This document shows, piece after piece, positions 22,040 to 34,443 of a stretch of DNA of 64,000 nt (positions within the stretch are counted from its first letter, which is position 1; every line of letters begins with the position of its first letter). The DNA is taken from NCBI RefSeq assembly GCF_000321225.1, contig NW_004450302.1:1009173-1073172 (forward strand). The letters run 5' to 3'. The notes beneath the pieces are model-generated. The model saw nothing but the letters and a program-made list of their open reading frames with translations, was not told the DNA's origin and did not search any database. The DNA is from Odobenus rosmarus divergens. Its lineage: Eukaryota; Chordata; Mammalia; Carnivora; Odobenidae. The translations under genes were made by a program, and so were the position numbers.

Positions 22040-22159
22040 CTGATTCGGCCCGAGCTGCCAGCGGGGTGGCTGCCGCCGCGGGTTGTTACAGCTGCTGGAG
22101 CAGCCGCGGCCCCGGCCCCCAGGCACCCCTCCTGGGCCCTAGACCGCCGGCCCTGTACG
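22040..22159 (+). other. ORMDL3: ORMDL3 exon 1 (5' UTR, start approximate)
   Basis: A consensus donor, TACG|GTGAGT, lies at 22160 inside the CpG island. No ATG-led frame continues into coding exon 2, consistent with a non-coding first exon as in other mammals. The transcription start is not determinable; 22040 is a guess from the CRE position. Confidence 0.6.
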
Positions 22160-25100
22160 GTGAGTCCGGGCGAGCGGCTTCGGGGTGGCCGAACCGGGAG
22201 CCTCCTCTTGGGGCTAGAGGCGGCGCGGGAAAGAAGGTGGGGGCTGCTGGGGAAGCGCCCCGGGCTGAAGGGGACCTGGGCAGGGTGAGCGGAGGTGGGA
22301 GGAGGTGCATCAGCCGAGGGGGTGCATCAGCCGAAGGGATGCCCACAGAGGAAAGTGGCGGGGGGAGACCGAGTCTAGTGTGTCGGGAGGAGTGCTCGGG
22401 CCGGGGGAGGGGGCGGGGAGAGGCTCGGCTTCGGGGATAAAGGTTTGGCCGCCTCCAGGGCTGGGTGAACGCGTGGAGGTGGGGGTGGGGCTTCGGGCCG
22501 GGCCGGGCTCCGAGTGCGAGGTCCCAGGCTGGGGAGCGGAGCGGGAGGCCCCTTTTCTGCTTGAGGTCCCGCGCCGAAAAGCCCAACAATAGCGTAGACT
22601 CCACCTCCTCGTTCCACCCTCTTCCCCAGCTAGTGGGGCTTCGCCCCGGTACTCGCCGTCTTTCCATTCCCACGGCCCTCGCGAGTCCGGGAGGCAGGGC
22701 CCGAGCTGAGAGGTGAGCGACTGTGGCCCTGCGGGTTGGGCGGTGGGCACGATGAAAATGGCATTGTGGAATGCTGCCAGGGTCTCCCCGTTGGGCTTGG
22801 ATGTTTTGTGCTCCTCCTCTAGAAGGCAAAAGGTTTGCTGCTTAAAGGGCTGCCCTTACTTGGGGGAAAGAATGGGAAGCGCTCACCTGGAAGCTGTCCT
22901 GGGGCGCACTGTGGCCCAGGCTTAGATGCCAGATTGACAGGTTGGGCAGGGATATTTGTGTGCGGAGCTGGGGGGGGAAGGGAGGGAAGGAGTAGAAAAG
23001 AGCTACCAGCATGAAAGTAGTTAACAGAACGGAGTTGCTGCAGGCTTTGGTTTGAGGCAGGTTATGAAACCATATCAGGCACTGCCAGGGCAGCCCCCTG
23101 CCAGCTAGGGCAACAGAACTTTTCAGCCTCAGCCGCTGTAGACTCACTCGGCCTCTGCCAGGCTCTTCTCCCCATTTCTTTACTCTGGGCGAGGGGCGAT
23201 TGGGTTTTTTGTTTTGTTTTGTTTTACTAACGGAAGTGATATGTACCCTTAGTCACACAAACCTTAGGAGTGCTTTCTGGCTGCCAATCATTTTCTTAGT
23301 TTCTTGATTTCTTCTGTCTTTTGGGGGGGTCTTCTGGGATTTCTGCTGTCAGGGCAACTAGTGTTCAGTCTTCAGGAAGACGCTTCCGAGGGTACCAGTT
23401 AGGTCCCAAGTCTAGGCCCCTCCTAGACTCATTGATCTTCATTGGATGCCCTGTCTCAGCAAGAAAGAAGTGTAGGATGATCTGGGATTCAGCAAAGCCC
23501 TTGGTACTGCTAGACAAAATACCAGGGACAGCTACAGGTCTCTGCACTCCTACACCTTTGTTTATCTAGGTTAGGGAGAAATGGGGAGGGACAGCAGTTT
23601 CTGGTCAGACTTGGGGAGCTCTGCCTCTCTCCTTAGTAGTAAGTCCTTCAGAGGCCTTACTTCTTAGCCAGCTCCCCACCGCCCCAGTCTTTTGCGTAGT
23701 ACGCGACCCAGGAGCCCTGTTAGGGCAACTGAAACTCCAAGGCCCTGGGAAGGTAAACAACCGAGCCAGTCCCGGTTTTCTAGTTCCTTGGGTTTCTGTT
23801 AGGCCCAATTATCCGGCCTATTGGGCTGAGCTGATGGGCCCCAGGAGCATTACTTCTAGGATGCACCCTGGGCCATCTCACGCATGTTTGCATGTTGGGA
23901 AGTGTGTTGTGGGTCACATTTCCCCTGAGGTCTCTTAGCCTAGAGCTCCCTGAGAAGAGGAAATTTGTTCTCATTATTCTGGAAGTAAGGAACTGATCCT
24001 TGAGAATCCTGGCTCCCACACAGGCTTGGCTGTGATCCTAGCCAGAGATAGATAGCAGCGGAATCTGAGGGGGGTTGTTGCAGCAGGGTGAGGGAGATGG
24101 CTTTCTGGGTACTTTCCGGATACCCCCATCCGGGACCCCTTTCTGCACCCCCAGGAAAGATAGGGTTGTTTCCATGGTGATGACCTAAGGTCTTTATCAG
24201 GCAGGACCTGCCCTCACCTAGGGAGGTGAGCCAGTACAAAGGCAGTCTGTTCCCACCTCCTACTGGTTCCAGGGCCCTTGGGGATCTGGGGACAGCTGAA
24301 CTCTAGACAAGGGGCTGCTCATTCCCCTCCTTATGTGCATCCAGAAATGCAGCTGGGTTGTATTGTTTCTGGGGCATCAAGGGCAGCCCTCCTGGTTCCT
24401 CCTGCTGCAGGACTTCTGCTACTGGAGGTGGGCAAGGAAAGCATGGTGCAGGTGCTGGGGAAAGAGGCTGAGGTGAGGCTGGGCCGGGCAGAGAGGAAAG
24501 GGGGCAGGAAACAGGCCGCAGGGGTGGTTTTTATGTCCTTGGGAGAGGCGTGTTATTGTGGGTTTGAGCGACTCGTGGGAGCTGTAGATGTTGGCCACGT
24601 TCTCCATCCTCGCCCCTCCGATGGTGGGGAAAAGGGCACTGGTGGTTTGGCAGCAGAGTGGGTGGCATCACAAGGGTTAGCCTGAGTGGCTGTCAAAAGG
24701 ATAAAACATCTTGCCTGGGTTGTTTTGTGTCACCAAGAAAAAGGCCTCCAAGTCTGGGTAGAGGTTGTCCCTAGTCTTTTGTCTTCTCTTTTCCCTCTCT
24801 CCCTCTTTCCACTCTTGTCAGTTCTCCTGGATCAGGGTTGGGAGAAATCCAGGATTGGAGAATTAGGGGAGAGGGTAGAAGCAATGACCCCTATATATTG
24901 CATCTACTGCTGCCTGTTCTCATGGGCCCCACCCCCTTTTGTTCATTCTAATGGTGCAGGGAGCTCAGAGATAGGAGATGCCCCATATCAGGCCCTCAGC
25001 AAGATAGTCCAGAGGGGTTATGTTGCGTGATTCTGAAGGGATAGGCCTCTTCTCCCCTCCCCTGGACCTTGTGGGAAGAGGGCCCTCATGGGAATGTTCT

Positions 25101-25432
25101 GGAAGATGAGATTGGGGAACAGGCAGTGGTTTCTTTGCTCTGGGCTGGATGCCTCTTGATGACCTATCCACCCAGGCAGTCCCAGTGCCTGGAGGGGCAC
25201 CGTCCGGGTTGGCCAACGTGGGGGCGGCCTGGTGTTTATCCCAGTCGAGCGCAGTGGGAAATGAATGGAGTTAAGTCCACCCAGCCTTTCTTGGGCCTCC
25301 TTGCTTGAGAATCAAAGCCAAACTGCCCGGAGTTCCTGGGGAGAGCAGAGCCTCCCTCCCTGAGGGATTTGGGTGGCGTGAGGGGGCAGGGAAAGTGGTA
25401 TGACCTGTCTCACCCGTGCTGCTTGTTTGCAG
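22160..25432 (+). other. ORMDL3: ORMDL3 intron 1
   Basis: A 3.3-kb intron from the GTGAGT donor to the GCTTGTTTGCAG acceptor. No CAN-SINE insertion is present, unlike most introns here. Regulatory elements were not resolved. Confidence 0.7.
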
Positions 25433-25458
25433 AGCAGCGGCACGAGAGGGGCGGCAGG

Positions 25459-27056
25459 ATGAACGTGGGCACGGCGCACAGTGAGGTGAACCCCAACACG
25501 CGGGTGATGAACAGCCGCGGCATCTGGCTGTCCTACGTGCTGGCCATCGGGCTTCTCCATGTCGTGCTGCTCAGCATCCCCTTTGTCAGCGTCCCTGTTG
25601 TCTGGACCCTCACCAACCTCATCCACAACATGGTGAGGGCCTGCCTGCTGCCTGCCCGGGCATGTGGGCTGCTCTTTGGTGGGGCTGAGGAGTCGGAGGA
25701 GCCCCCCCAGACGTGGGCCAGATGTCAGGGTGACGTGCTGACAACATCTGTCACTGGAGCCTGGACGCACCTCTCATCTCTTCCTCCCCCCCGACTTCTG
25801 GGTTCCAGCCGCATGCACTCTGAGGATGACAACCTGCCGATTTGTGCACATCTCCAGCATGGGATGGCTTGGGGACCTGGCGGGAGGGCCACTGGGAGCT
25901 GAACTAAGGGCTCCAGAGAGTCCCCAGGACCCAGGCGCCCAGCCCGGCACAGAAATGCCCCTCCCCCGAGTCCAGATCTCCAGCCATCTTCTACTCCAGC
26001 CCCTCTGCTCCCTTGGCCCCTGCTTGCTAGCTTGTACTCTGGCAGGCAAGCAGGGGCCATCCGCTCGACCCCAGCTCTCTGGCACAGGGAAGCTTACACT
26101 GGGCCAGAGGGGCATTTCTGCAGCTAAGTTCTCCCCATGCCTTATCCTCATGCCAGGCCTGCGCTCTCACCCAGTGGGTCCCCTTTGTCTCCTGCCAGGC
26201 TCCCAGCTGCTCCATCCTGACCTCCAGCCCACAGCCCTCTGCCCCTCAGAGGGCGGCTCCACATAACCCAGAGCCCACTTTTTTGGGGTGGAGGAGCTGA
26301 GCTGGAGGGCCTTTTGCTTTTTGTGTCCTCTAACGAAGGCCCCTCCCTCCAGGGCATGTACATCTTCCTGCACACGGTGAAGGGGACACCCTTCGAGACT
26401 CCGGACCAGGGCAAGGCGAGGTTGCTAACCCACTGGGAGCAGATGGACTATGGGGTCCAGTTCACAGCGTCTCGGAAGTTCTTAACCATCACACCCATCG
26501 TGCTGTGAGTGCCTTCAGTAGAGAAGGACGCCAGCAGGCAGGCCAAGGCCTGGGGAACCCTGGGCCCTGCCAGGCTTAAACCTGCCGCCGGCTCTGGCTT
26601 TTGGCATGGGCGGAGGAAGGGACTTTGGAGTATCCCCGGGTCCTCTGCTGGGCTCAGGCCTTGCGCCTCCCTGGCCCTGTCTTTCACCAAATGGGCCTTC
26701 CTGCCTACCAGTGATGTAAGCCCACAGACCTGGGGTCAAGCATGGGGACTGGGCTGGGAGGGACCTCTTTAACGGGGTGATCTTGCCACCCTGCTTCTGT
26801 TCTGGGGGTCTTTCCCATAACTCCTCAGCTATCAGGGATCTGCCACTCCCCACCCAGGAGTGAGGGAGGAAGGGGTCCTCCAAACAGAGTCTTACGCCTC
26901 TTCCCAACCTTCCCACCTAGGTACTTCCTCACCAGCTTCTATACCAAGTATGACCAGATCCATTTCATCCTCAACACTGTGTCCTTGATGAGTGTGCTCA
27001 TCCCCAAGCTGCCCCAGCTCCACGGAGTCCGGATTTTTGGAATCAATAAGTACTGA
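25459..27056 (+). CDS. ORMDL3: ORM1-like protein 3 (spliced, three coding exons)
   Basis: Coding exons 25459-25632, 26353-26504 and 26921-27056 join in frame to 462 bases: 153 residues plus stop, the family's exact length. ORMDL3 is an endoplasmic reticulum membrane protein that binds the SPTLC1/SPTLC2 serine palmitoyltransferase complex and restrains de novo sphingolipid synthesis; it also affects calcium and stress signalling. The N-terminus [13 protein letters not shown] includes the conserved Asn13 linked to ceramide sensing. Hydrophobic membrane segments follow at about 21-65 and 95-140. Introns are GT-AG: donors ATG|GTGAGG and GCT|GTGAGT, acceptors CCTCCAG and CACCTAG. No lesion is seen. 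Downstream is the GSDMB relic, as in human, where variants at this locus associate with childhood asthma. Confidence 0.98.
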
Positions 27057-28565
27057 GGGCGCAGCCCCTTCCCCTGTCTGGCTGGCGGGGGGAGGAGTAG
27101 GAGCCTGTGCTGTGATGCTGAAGACAGAAGGAGCCTCTGGATCCTGCTAGAGATGGGGGTTGAGCCTCTGGGCCCTAGTTTCCCCCCTCACTTCCCCCGG
27201 TAGCCGACTTGAAGTAGCTTGTAGTGGGGTTCGGGTGGGCCCCCCCAGGTCTCTGACCCTTTCTGATTTTTTTGATCTTTTCCTTTTGCCTTTTGGATAG
27301 AGACTTCGTGGGGGCAGTCATGGAATGGGCTGGGCTCCCGGCTGAATGCAGACATGTGAGGTTGGGACAAGAGAAATCCCCTGCTCACTTGCTCATCCTC
27401 AGACTGCTAAAGCACTTTAACCCCTGCAAGGGGAGCAGGGGGTTACGGTACAGCTTCTGGATGGTTTCACTTTAATTCATAAGTCTTTAGGATGACGCTC
27501 AGTGTGTGCTCGTATATATAAAAGCAAGCGCATGACGGTGCCTCATTCCTCTCTGTAGAGAACTGACTATTGCAAGTCTCATGCTTTTGGCAGCTCCCCT
27601 CCCACCCACCCTGGGTACTGGATTGGAGTGGGGAGGGTAAGGAGAGGGATGGCGGGGCTGGGTGTGGATGGCCTGGCCCCAGAGGTGAGGGGGCTGCGTC
27701 CACTCTCATCTTGGCCCTGGTGGAGGTGGGGAGGGCGGTTGGGGCAGGGGTGGGGATGGAAAATTGAGACATGAAATAGGGGGCCACACAGCAGCAGAGA
27801 TTGGTGTAAGGGAGGGGGATGGGGATAGAAGCCAGACCTAACCTCAGTCTTTGGGAAGTGGACAGGATGGGGCAGGCTCAGAGGCTTCCCCACAGCCTGG
27901 TGGTGATAATAGGACAGGAGCCTGTGGGGGGTTTAGAGCTCCCGCATCAGCGTGAGGGGTGGGGAGGGGTGGAAGAGGCCTGTGAGTCATCGTTAGCACC
28001 GGTCCAGTGTGACACTGCCTTGTGCGGTGGTGTGAGGGGCGTGGGGAAACTGGGACATGTGATGAGTGGTAGGGCTCTTGTGCATCCTCCACCTTCTCCT
28101 CATGCAGACTGGAGCTGGTGCAGGGCCTCTTGTGTGGCGTGTACCTGTGGGGCTCTGGGGCCACCCCCAAACGGGGGGCGTGGGCCACAGAATGGTCCCT
28201 GCCCAGGCGGGGTAGCGGAAGGAGCCAGGAGTGACCTGCGGACGCTGTCTCCTCAGCTGCCGCCGGGAGATGTGGGGCAGGGGCCTGAGTGTGGGCTGGA
28301 GAGGGGCTGCTTTCTCCCCTGCTTGATCCGACCAGGGTCTGGGTTACTTTTGAAAAGGTGTGGGTGCCCATGCCCCGCCTCCCAGGGCCCTGAGGGAGGA
28401 GGGGAGGTCATTGGTCCAGTTTCCTGCCTCCCGATTCCCCTGCTCCCCATCCCGTGTGTCATAGGGAACTTTCACCTCAAAATCTTTCTAAGCAATGTGT
28501 GAATAGGATTTTTACTCCCTTTGTACAGTATTCTGAGAAATGCAAATAAAGGACAATGTGTTTCT
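27057..28565 (+). other. ORMDL3: ORMDL3 3' UTR
   Basis: About 1.5 kb of non-coding sequence to an AATAAA at 28545-28550 followed by a GT-rich stretch. No SINE interrupts it. Confidence 0.8.
28545..28550 (+). terminator. ORMDL3: Poly(A) signal of ORMDL3
   Basis: Canonical AATAAA, followed within 10-20 bases by GT-rich GGACAATGTGTTTCTG. This fits a cleavage site near 28565. Confidence 0.85.
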
Positions 28566-28658
28566 GTTTCCCCTGAGTCTGGCTGCTTCCTGGAGGGCCC
28601 CGGGGGAGGGGGCAGGAGATTGGGCCACAGCTCCTGCTGAGGCCAGTGTGCGAGCATC

Positions 28659-28702
28659 GGGACCCTCTGCCTAGATGGAGGGACCCTCTGCCTAGATGGA
28701 GG
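28659..28702. repeat. 22-bp tandem duplication
   Basis: GGGACCCTCTGCCTAGATGG plus AG occurs twice back to back just downstream of ORMDL3. Confidence 0.85.
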
Positions 28703-29480
28703 CCGGGGCTCTGGGGCTGCGGCTCTTCCTGCTGCCGCCCTCCCGCCCTCCCCGCCCTCCCCGGCAGAGCCAGTCGGAGGGGCTGGGAGGGAACTGGCAG
28801 AGGCAGCTGCAGGCCAGAGGGCAGGGTTCTGCTCTCTGATCTTCGTGCCGGTTCCTCGGTCTGAACTTACACCTCTGGTCTCCTGGGGCTGGCTGCGCCA
28901 GGCTGTCATGGCCAGGAAGGGGATCAGTGACTCGTGAATGAAGCTGAGTCCCGAGGGGTGCCCAGTCCTTTCCTCAGGATGCCTTCCCCTGGTCTCACTT
29001 CTTTTCCCTCAGTGCTCCCTCCCTGGGAGCGCTGCATTTCCTCCTGGCCTTTCTGCCTTCAGGGGAACCTGTGCCTCCCCTCCTCCGGAGAGTGAGTGGG
29101 GGGTTGGGGAGGGAGGAGGTAAGCCTCCAGGACTTGTTTAGGCTCACAGGGCCAGGAAAGGAGGGAACCCTTTAGTGAAGGAACTCTGATCTTTGGGCTT
29201 CTGGGCCTTTCATTGTGTGCTCTCTCTGCAGGACCAGGTGCTATTCCTGGGTCCCAGGTAGAAGGGAGGAGCCGCCCCGGGCAGTCTGGGCCCCTCTCTG
29301 GCTCTGGGCCAGTGTCAGTGTCCTTGGAGTGGGTGCTGGGAAGAGCGCGGGGTCTTTGCCCAAGTGCACCGAGGGAGGCCCACACAGCGCTGGGCGGAGC
29401 GATACGGCCCCCTGGGTGGGGGTGCCCTGGGAGCTTCCATGCACTTGCAGGAGTGCAGTCAGGGTGAGGGGCTGGCGCAC
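28703..29480. other. Intergenic, no gene seen
   Basis: GC-rich unique sequence between the ORMDL3 end and the next MIR. It may hold the GSDMB promoter side, but no exon could be defended. Confidence 0.35.
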
Positions 29481-29489
29481 ATCAACAAT

Positions 29490-29680
29490 CATCGGTGGTC
29501 AAATCCTGCTCTGCCACTTAGCGGCCTTGTGGCCTCACTTCTGTGAGCTTCAGTTTCTTCCTCTGTGCTAGGAGGATAATCCGTGTCAGGGCTGTTGGGA
29601 GGATTAGCACAACACCTGGCACCTAGTAAGTACTTCATACGAGGTAGCCACATTAGCATGATTCCTGTTGTTACTACCAC
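29490..29680 (-). repeat. MIR relic
   Basis: CTGCTCTGCCACTTAGC, CTTCAGTTTCTTCCTCTG, AGCACAACACCTGGCACC and TAGTAAGTACTTCATA are in MIR order. Confidence 0.75.
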
Positions 29681-29850
29681 GATCATCTCCTTAAACGTTG
29701 CTTTGGAGCGGGGCCCAGAAGACAGGCCAGGCTCACTCGGTGGTTATCTCTGAGGACTGAGGGCTGGGGGCCAGAGGCCTCTGCCTGGAGACGGAGGTGG
29801 GTGGAGAACACAGGTGGAGGCGCACCTCCGAGAGGGCTACGGGGGAGCGC

Positions 29851-30487
29851 GTCCTGGGCACTGCCTTTCTGGGCACCCAGAAGAATTCCCAGGCTGGGAT
29901 GGAGGCCGAGTCCTCCTTGCTGGCCGGCCTGTTCCCCTCAGCGGTCAGCGGCTCTTGCTCTCGGTCTCCAGCCCTGCCCACCACAGCATGGCATTTTGGT
30001 AGCTGGTTCCAGCTCGACCTCGGCCCTCCTCATATGCCCGGCACAGCCACAGCCGTTGCCTGCTGACACTTGGATTGCACTTGGATTGGAGGCCCAGTAT
30101 GCCTCCTTCTGCACCATTCTCTGGCCCAAACACACCTCGGATACGCACCAGGTGAATACATAGGTATCTCTCTGTCCTGCTCCCTGAGCCCAAGAGGAAG
30201 GAAGAGTTTCTTACGGCTGGCCTTATCTACCTCCAGCCCAGCCAGAACGGGACTTATCTGAACGCCCGAGAGGTGGGGCCCCTAGCCCTACCCAGCTTTC
30301 CAGTTCTTTCAGTTCCCTTCCTAGGGCTTCCTGAGACACAGTGGCCAGCACCTGTGCAGGGATCTTACAGAGGGGATTCTCACAGCCGCCATTCCTGGTG
30401 AGCAGCTGAGGTGAGTGGCCCCTGGGATGGGCCTGTGGGTCCCGGGCACTGCCTTTCTGGGCACCCAGAAGAATTCCCAGGCTGGGA
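29851..30487. repeat. 49-bp dispersed direct repeat (two copies)
   Basis: Copy 1 at 29851-29899 and copy 2 at 30439-30487 share CTGCCTTTCTGGGCACCCAG and flanks with one mismatch, 588 bases apart. They match no repeat family I recognise. Confidence 0.9.
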
Positions 30488-30714
30488 GTGAGCTGAGAGC
30501 TGGCCACCATGATGGGTGAGTAGGTGCCTGGGCCAGCCAGAAAGGACTTAGGGGAAGGTGGCCAGAAGTACGTAGGATGGGGAGGCGGAGCCCAGAAAGC
30601 TTGTGAGGGGAGTCCTGGCCCCAGGAGGAAAGCAGAGGAGCCTGAAGAAAGGGAAAGAGATCTCAAGAGGAAGGAGTTGCAGAGGGATGGAAGGGGAGAG
30701 AAAGAAGGATTTGG

Positions 30715-30903
30715 CAGGGCACCTGGGTGGCTCAGTCAGTTAAGCATCTGACTCTTGATTTTGGCCCAGGTCATGATCTCGGGGTTGTGAGACTGAACCC
30801 TGCGTCAGCCTCCGCACTCAGTGGGGAGTCTGCTTGAGATTCCCTCTCTCCCTCTGCCTCTCTCTCTCTCTCAAATAAATAAATAAATCTTAAAAAAAAA
30901 AAA
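30715..30903 (+). repeat. CAN-SINE (older subtype)
   Basis: The head is GGCACCTGGGTGGCTCAG with a variant middle (TGACTCTTGATTTTGGCC). The 14-bp target-site duplication AAAGAAGGATTTGG is at 30701-30714 and 30904-30917. Confidence 0.95.
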
Positions 30904-30917
30904 AAAGAAGGATTTGG

Positions 30918-31830
30918 AGGTAAGAGCGCCTGAAGGGTCCATTGTGGTGGGGACAAAGAGCTCCTGCTGAGTAGAAACAGGGAAGGACCAGCTGCATGTG
31001 GCAGGCTGCACTGGTAATGGGCTTATGGAGGGTCCCACATGGGGCACTAGAGAGGTACAGGGGCCAATTGTAGATCAGGAGTGGGTGAAGGGGAGAGTGG
31101 GTGGGGGAGATGCCCCAGGTGGGCTTTTGGGATTCATTTTATTTTACCCAGAGTAAAGGAACCCTTCAGAGGCTGACCAGTAACTGAAGAGACAGGACCT
31201 GGGGATGGGGGGGCTACACAGGGCACCCACCCCCAAGCCGCTCTTACGCTCCATCCTTTGTCTCTTGTTTCCTTCTGAGGCCGACTTACCACTATCTAAT
31301 TGGGAGACGGTGGGTAAGAACACCCATGCCACTGACTTGCAGACCACAGCAAGGGAGGGAGGCCCAGGAGTCAGAGCCAAGGGAAGAAGTAATCATTGGG
31401 GTTGGCAATGTGAGGTCTGGCACCCCTTCCTGGGTCCTCTGTTCACCAACACTGGTGGGGCTCTAGCTGGAAGATGGTGAGCCTGCCTTCCTACCCCTCA
31501 GGCCCCTCTGAGCAAAAGGGCAACTCGGCTGTGGGAGATGCAGAAAATAGGTCTCGCTCTCCTTTCCATTTGGGGTAATCTCCATCTTTCCTCCAGAAGC
31601 GTTCTCTAAAGGACAGAGGAGAATCTAACATTTGTGATGGTCACCCTCCTTAGTGTGTAGTGACCACCTCACCGTCTAGAAACAGGGAAGGCAAATAATT
31701 CCAAGTCCTGATTGTTCTAGAACTTTTGGGTCTTCATTGACCCCAGGCTGCCAAAGGTAGATTTAAAAACCTGAACCAATATCCCCCTCCCCCAAACTGA
31801 TACTAGCTTCTTTTACTCCGGTTGGTCCAG
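30918..31830. other. Upstream flank of GSDMB relic
   Basis: No coding block or known repeat. The GSDMB 5' UTR exon and promoter should lie here or further left, but no specific signal stands out. Confidence 0.35.
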
Positions 31831-31835
31831 GCACA

Positions 31836-32072
31836 ATGTGGAGCGTAGTTGAGGAAATCCCAAGAGTTGTGGTCCAAGAGATGGATGCTGGAGGGGATAT
31901 GATTGCTGTCAGAAGCATCCTTGATGCTGACAGATTTCACTGCTGCTCTCTGGTGAGGGGGAGGAGAAATTTCTGGGGGCACCAATACCACAGGACAGAC
32001 CTCACCCTAGAGGACATACTGGAGAGAGGGAAGGGCGAAGGGCTTTTGATAAGCTGGGTTTTGGGCCCCAAG
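31836..32072 (+). pseudogene. GSDMB: GSDMB relic, first coding exon (intact)
   Basis: Acceptor GTTGGTCCAG precedes 31831 and the ATG is at 31836. It encodes 79 codons with EEIPRVVVQEMDAGGDMIAV and LDADRFHCCSLV, the gasdermin N-terminal signature. Donor AAG|GTCAGT is in phase 0. Confidence 0.9.
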
Positions 32073-32313
32073 GTCAGTGTGAGGGGTAAGAGATGGCCAG
32101 CCAGGAGACTTTGCACACTCCTGCTCTATCTAGCACACTGTCAACTGTCCATTGCCAGCAAGCACGGCAGCCAGCCAGCAGAGAACTTGTATGTTCTAGA
32201 ACATATGTCCTGTGTGCACATGTCCATACTCCTCAGTGTAAGAAATGCACAAAAGATGTTAACTAACTGGAATTAAATAAAAACTTGAAAAAATGCACAA
32301 AAGAAATGCACAA

Positions 32314-32507
32314 GGGGCGCCTGGGTGGCTCAGTCGTTAAGCATCTGCCTTCGGCTCAGGTCATGATCCCAGGGTCCTGGGATCGAGCCCCGCATTGGGC
32401 TCCCTGCTCAGTGGGAAGCCTGCTTCTCCCTCTCCCACTCCCCCTGCTTGTGTTCCCTCTCTCACTGTCTCTCTCTCTCTCAAATAAATTAATAAAATCT
32501 TAAAAAA
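32314..32507 (+). repeat. CAN-SINE
   Basis: Full-length plus copy in the first GSDMB intron. Target-site duplication AAATGCACAA at 32304-32313 and 32508-32517. Confidence 0.93.
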
Positions 32508-32734
32508 AAATGCACAAAAAAATATGCATGGGGCGAAAGGAACTTTCCCCTGTTCTTTTAGTGGAAATTTATTTTTATTGGCAATTATTCCTAAATTGTC
32601 TTCCTTTCCCATGTTTTCCCCTTTGTAAATAATTCACTTTTAAATTAGCTGAGGTCTTCCGGTGTGTTTATATGTTTATCATTTAGATGGGTAAATAAAC
32701 GGAGGCAGTTTGCTTAGTGGTTAAGAAAGGACAC

Positions 32735-32905
32735 AGGCCTTAGAGCCGAGAGCAGCTGGTTTCTAAGCCTGGCTCTGCCTCCTACCAGCTGGGTGACCCC
32801 TGGACAAGTTCCTTTCTCCCTCTAAGTCTGTTTCCTCATCTGTCAAATTGAGAAGACTTGCAAAAATCAAATGAGACAAATTAGGTAAATCATTTATCAC
32901 AGTGG
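32735..32905 (-). repeat. MIR relic
   Basis: AAGCCTGGCTCTGCCTCC, ACCAGCTGGGTGACC, GACAAGTTCC and GTTTCCTCATCTGTCAAAT are in MIR order. Confidence 0.8.
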
Positions 32906-34057
32906 CTGTGCAGAAGGAGCATGCGGTCATAGTTCAGCCCCATCCTTCTGCTGCTGGTTGTTATCCCTCCAATTCCCTGGAGATCATGCCTAAGTAGGTG
33001 ACCAGGACTCCCTAAGGACTTGCAGGATTTATAGAGGAATCTGTTCCATCCCCCTGCCTCCCAACTCAGTTTTTTTGGATTTCAGAAGCCCCAGGGTAAG
33101 TGCTGTTGAACCCTCACTGGGAGACTTATTTCAGTGTCTCACACCTGAGGGTGAGGACTTCTCCGGCTCAGACATCTCTGCTACAGCCCCTCTGGATCTC
33201 ACCAAGAGATGGAAAAGAATCTGAAGAGTACCACTGTACAGTTTTAGAGCACCTGCCATGTGCCAGGCACTGCCATATGTCACCAAGAGCAGGGCTGTAT
33301 GTCACCAAGAGCAGGGCCCAGATTACTTGGAGGCGGTGGGCCTTTCCACAAGTGGGGTTTCGTTAAGAAAGCGAGGGGCTTCAGGCAAACTTCAAGGTTA
33401 TCATTCTTCAAAGACTCTGAGTTAATTCTCTGAGAAGCAAATTGCCAAGAGGCAATTTACTAAAAGCTGGTTCTCAAAAAAAAAAAAAAAACAACCGAAA
33501 ACCAAAAAAACAAAAAACAGTTTGCTAAATGACCAGTTCATTGAAAACAGGAAAAAAAAAAAACACTTTAAACTAGGATTCGGATGTTTTGCCATGATCA
33601 TATTACTCTCCATGGGCAGGGGAAAGCGTTAAGTACAGAAAAAAAATCAACTAAGTCTGTTAACTTCCTTTAAGGGAAAGTCTTATCTGTTTGCATAAAA
33701 AATTCAGAGGCAGAGGTGAAACCAAACTTAAAAAAAAAAACCCTTACAAATGAAAGATTATTTATTTTTTAACTATATGGTGCTGATGGTATGGTTAAAG
33801 TGTGCATAGGTTTTTGTTTTGTTTTGTTTTCCCGTTAACTAAAGTCCACATACTTCACTCTGGTTATCTTGGTTCTTACCTAATATCCTTTTTCTGTTCC
33901 AAGATCTCATCCACGATACCACATTAGCTTTAGTTATCTTATCTCCTGAGGCTTCACTTGGCTCTGCCAATTTCTCAGGCTTTCCTTATTTTTGATGACC
34001 TTGACAGTTTTCGGGAGGACTGGTCAGGGATATTGTAGGATGCTTGTCTACTGGAAT
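32906..34057. other. GSDMB intron sequence
   Basis: No exon match. AT-rich with poly(A)-like runs at 33478-33570; a short duplication, TATGTCACCAAGAGCAGGG, occurs at about 33279 and 33299. Confidence 0.45.
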
Positions 34058-34066
34058 TTGCTTGAT

Positions 34067-34259
34067 TTTTTTTTTTTAAAGATTTTATTTATTTGACAGA
34101 GAGAGACACAGCGAGAGAGGGAACACAAGCAGGGGAGTGGGAGAGGGAGAAGCAGGCTTCCCGCTGAGCAGGGAGCCTGAAGTGGGGCTCAATCCAGGAC
34201 CCTGGGATCATGACCTGAGCCGAAGGCAGACGCTTAACAACTGAACCACCCAGGCGCCC
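34067..34259 (-). repeat. CAN-SINE
   Basis: Minus copy. Target-site duplication TTGCTTGAT at 34058-34066 and 34260-34268. Confidence 0.94.
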
Positions 34260-34443
34260 TTGCTTGATGTTTTTTTCTCACGGCTAGATGGAGGCAATGG
34301 GTTTTGGGGAGGGAGACCACGGAGGTAAAGTGCCATTCCCACTGCGTCATAGCAAGGGGATGTGCTATCAACATGACTGATCACTGTTGGTGTTGACCTT
34401 GGTCACCTGGCTGACGTGGTGTTTATCTAAAGTTTCTCTCCCG

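Larger units (their letters stand above)
21770..22760 (+). promoter_or_regulatory. ORMDL3: CpG-island promoter of ORMDL3
   Basis: A CpG- and GC-dense kilobase, in sharp contrast to its flanks, spans the first ORMDL3 exon. It holds two ACTACAACTCCCAG boxes, a palindromic cAMP-response element and no TATA box, as expected of a broadly expressed gene. Chromatin state is inference. Confidence 0.85.

Noticed and set aside
22086..22829. 247-codon minus-strand open frame and a 199-codon plus-strand frame in the ORMDL3 CpG island
   Set aside because: Pro/Arg/Gly-rich frames are expected by chance in CpG islands. No domain, and the plus frame crosses the exon 1 donor.
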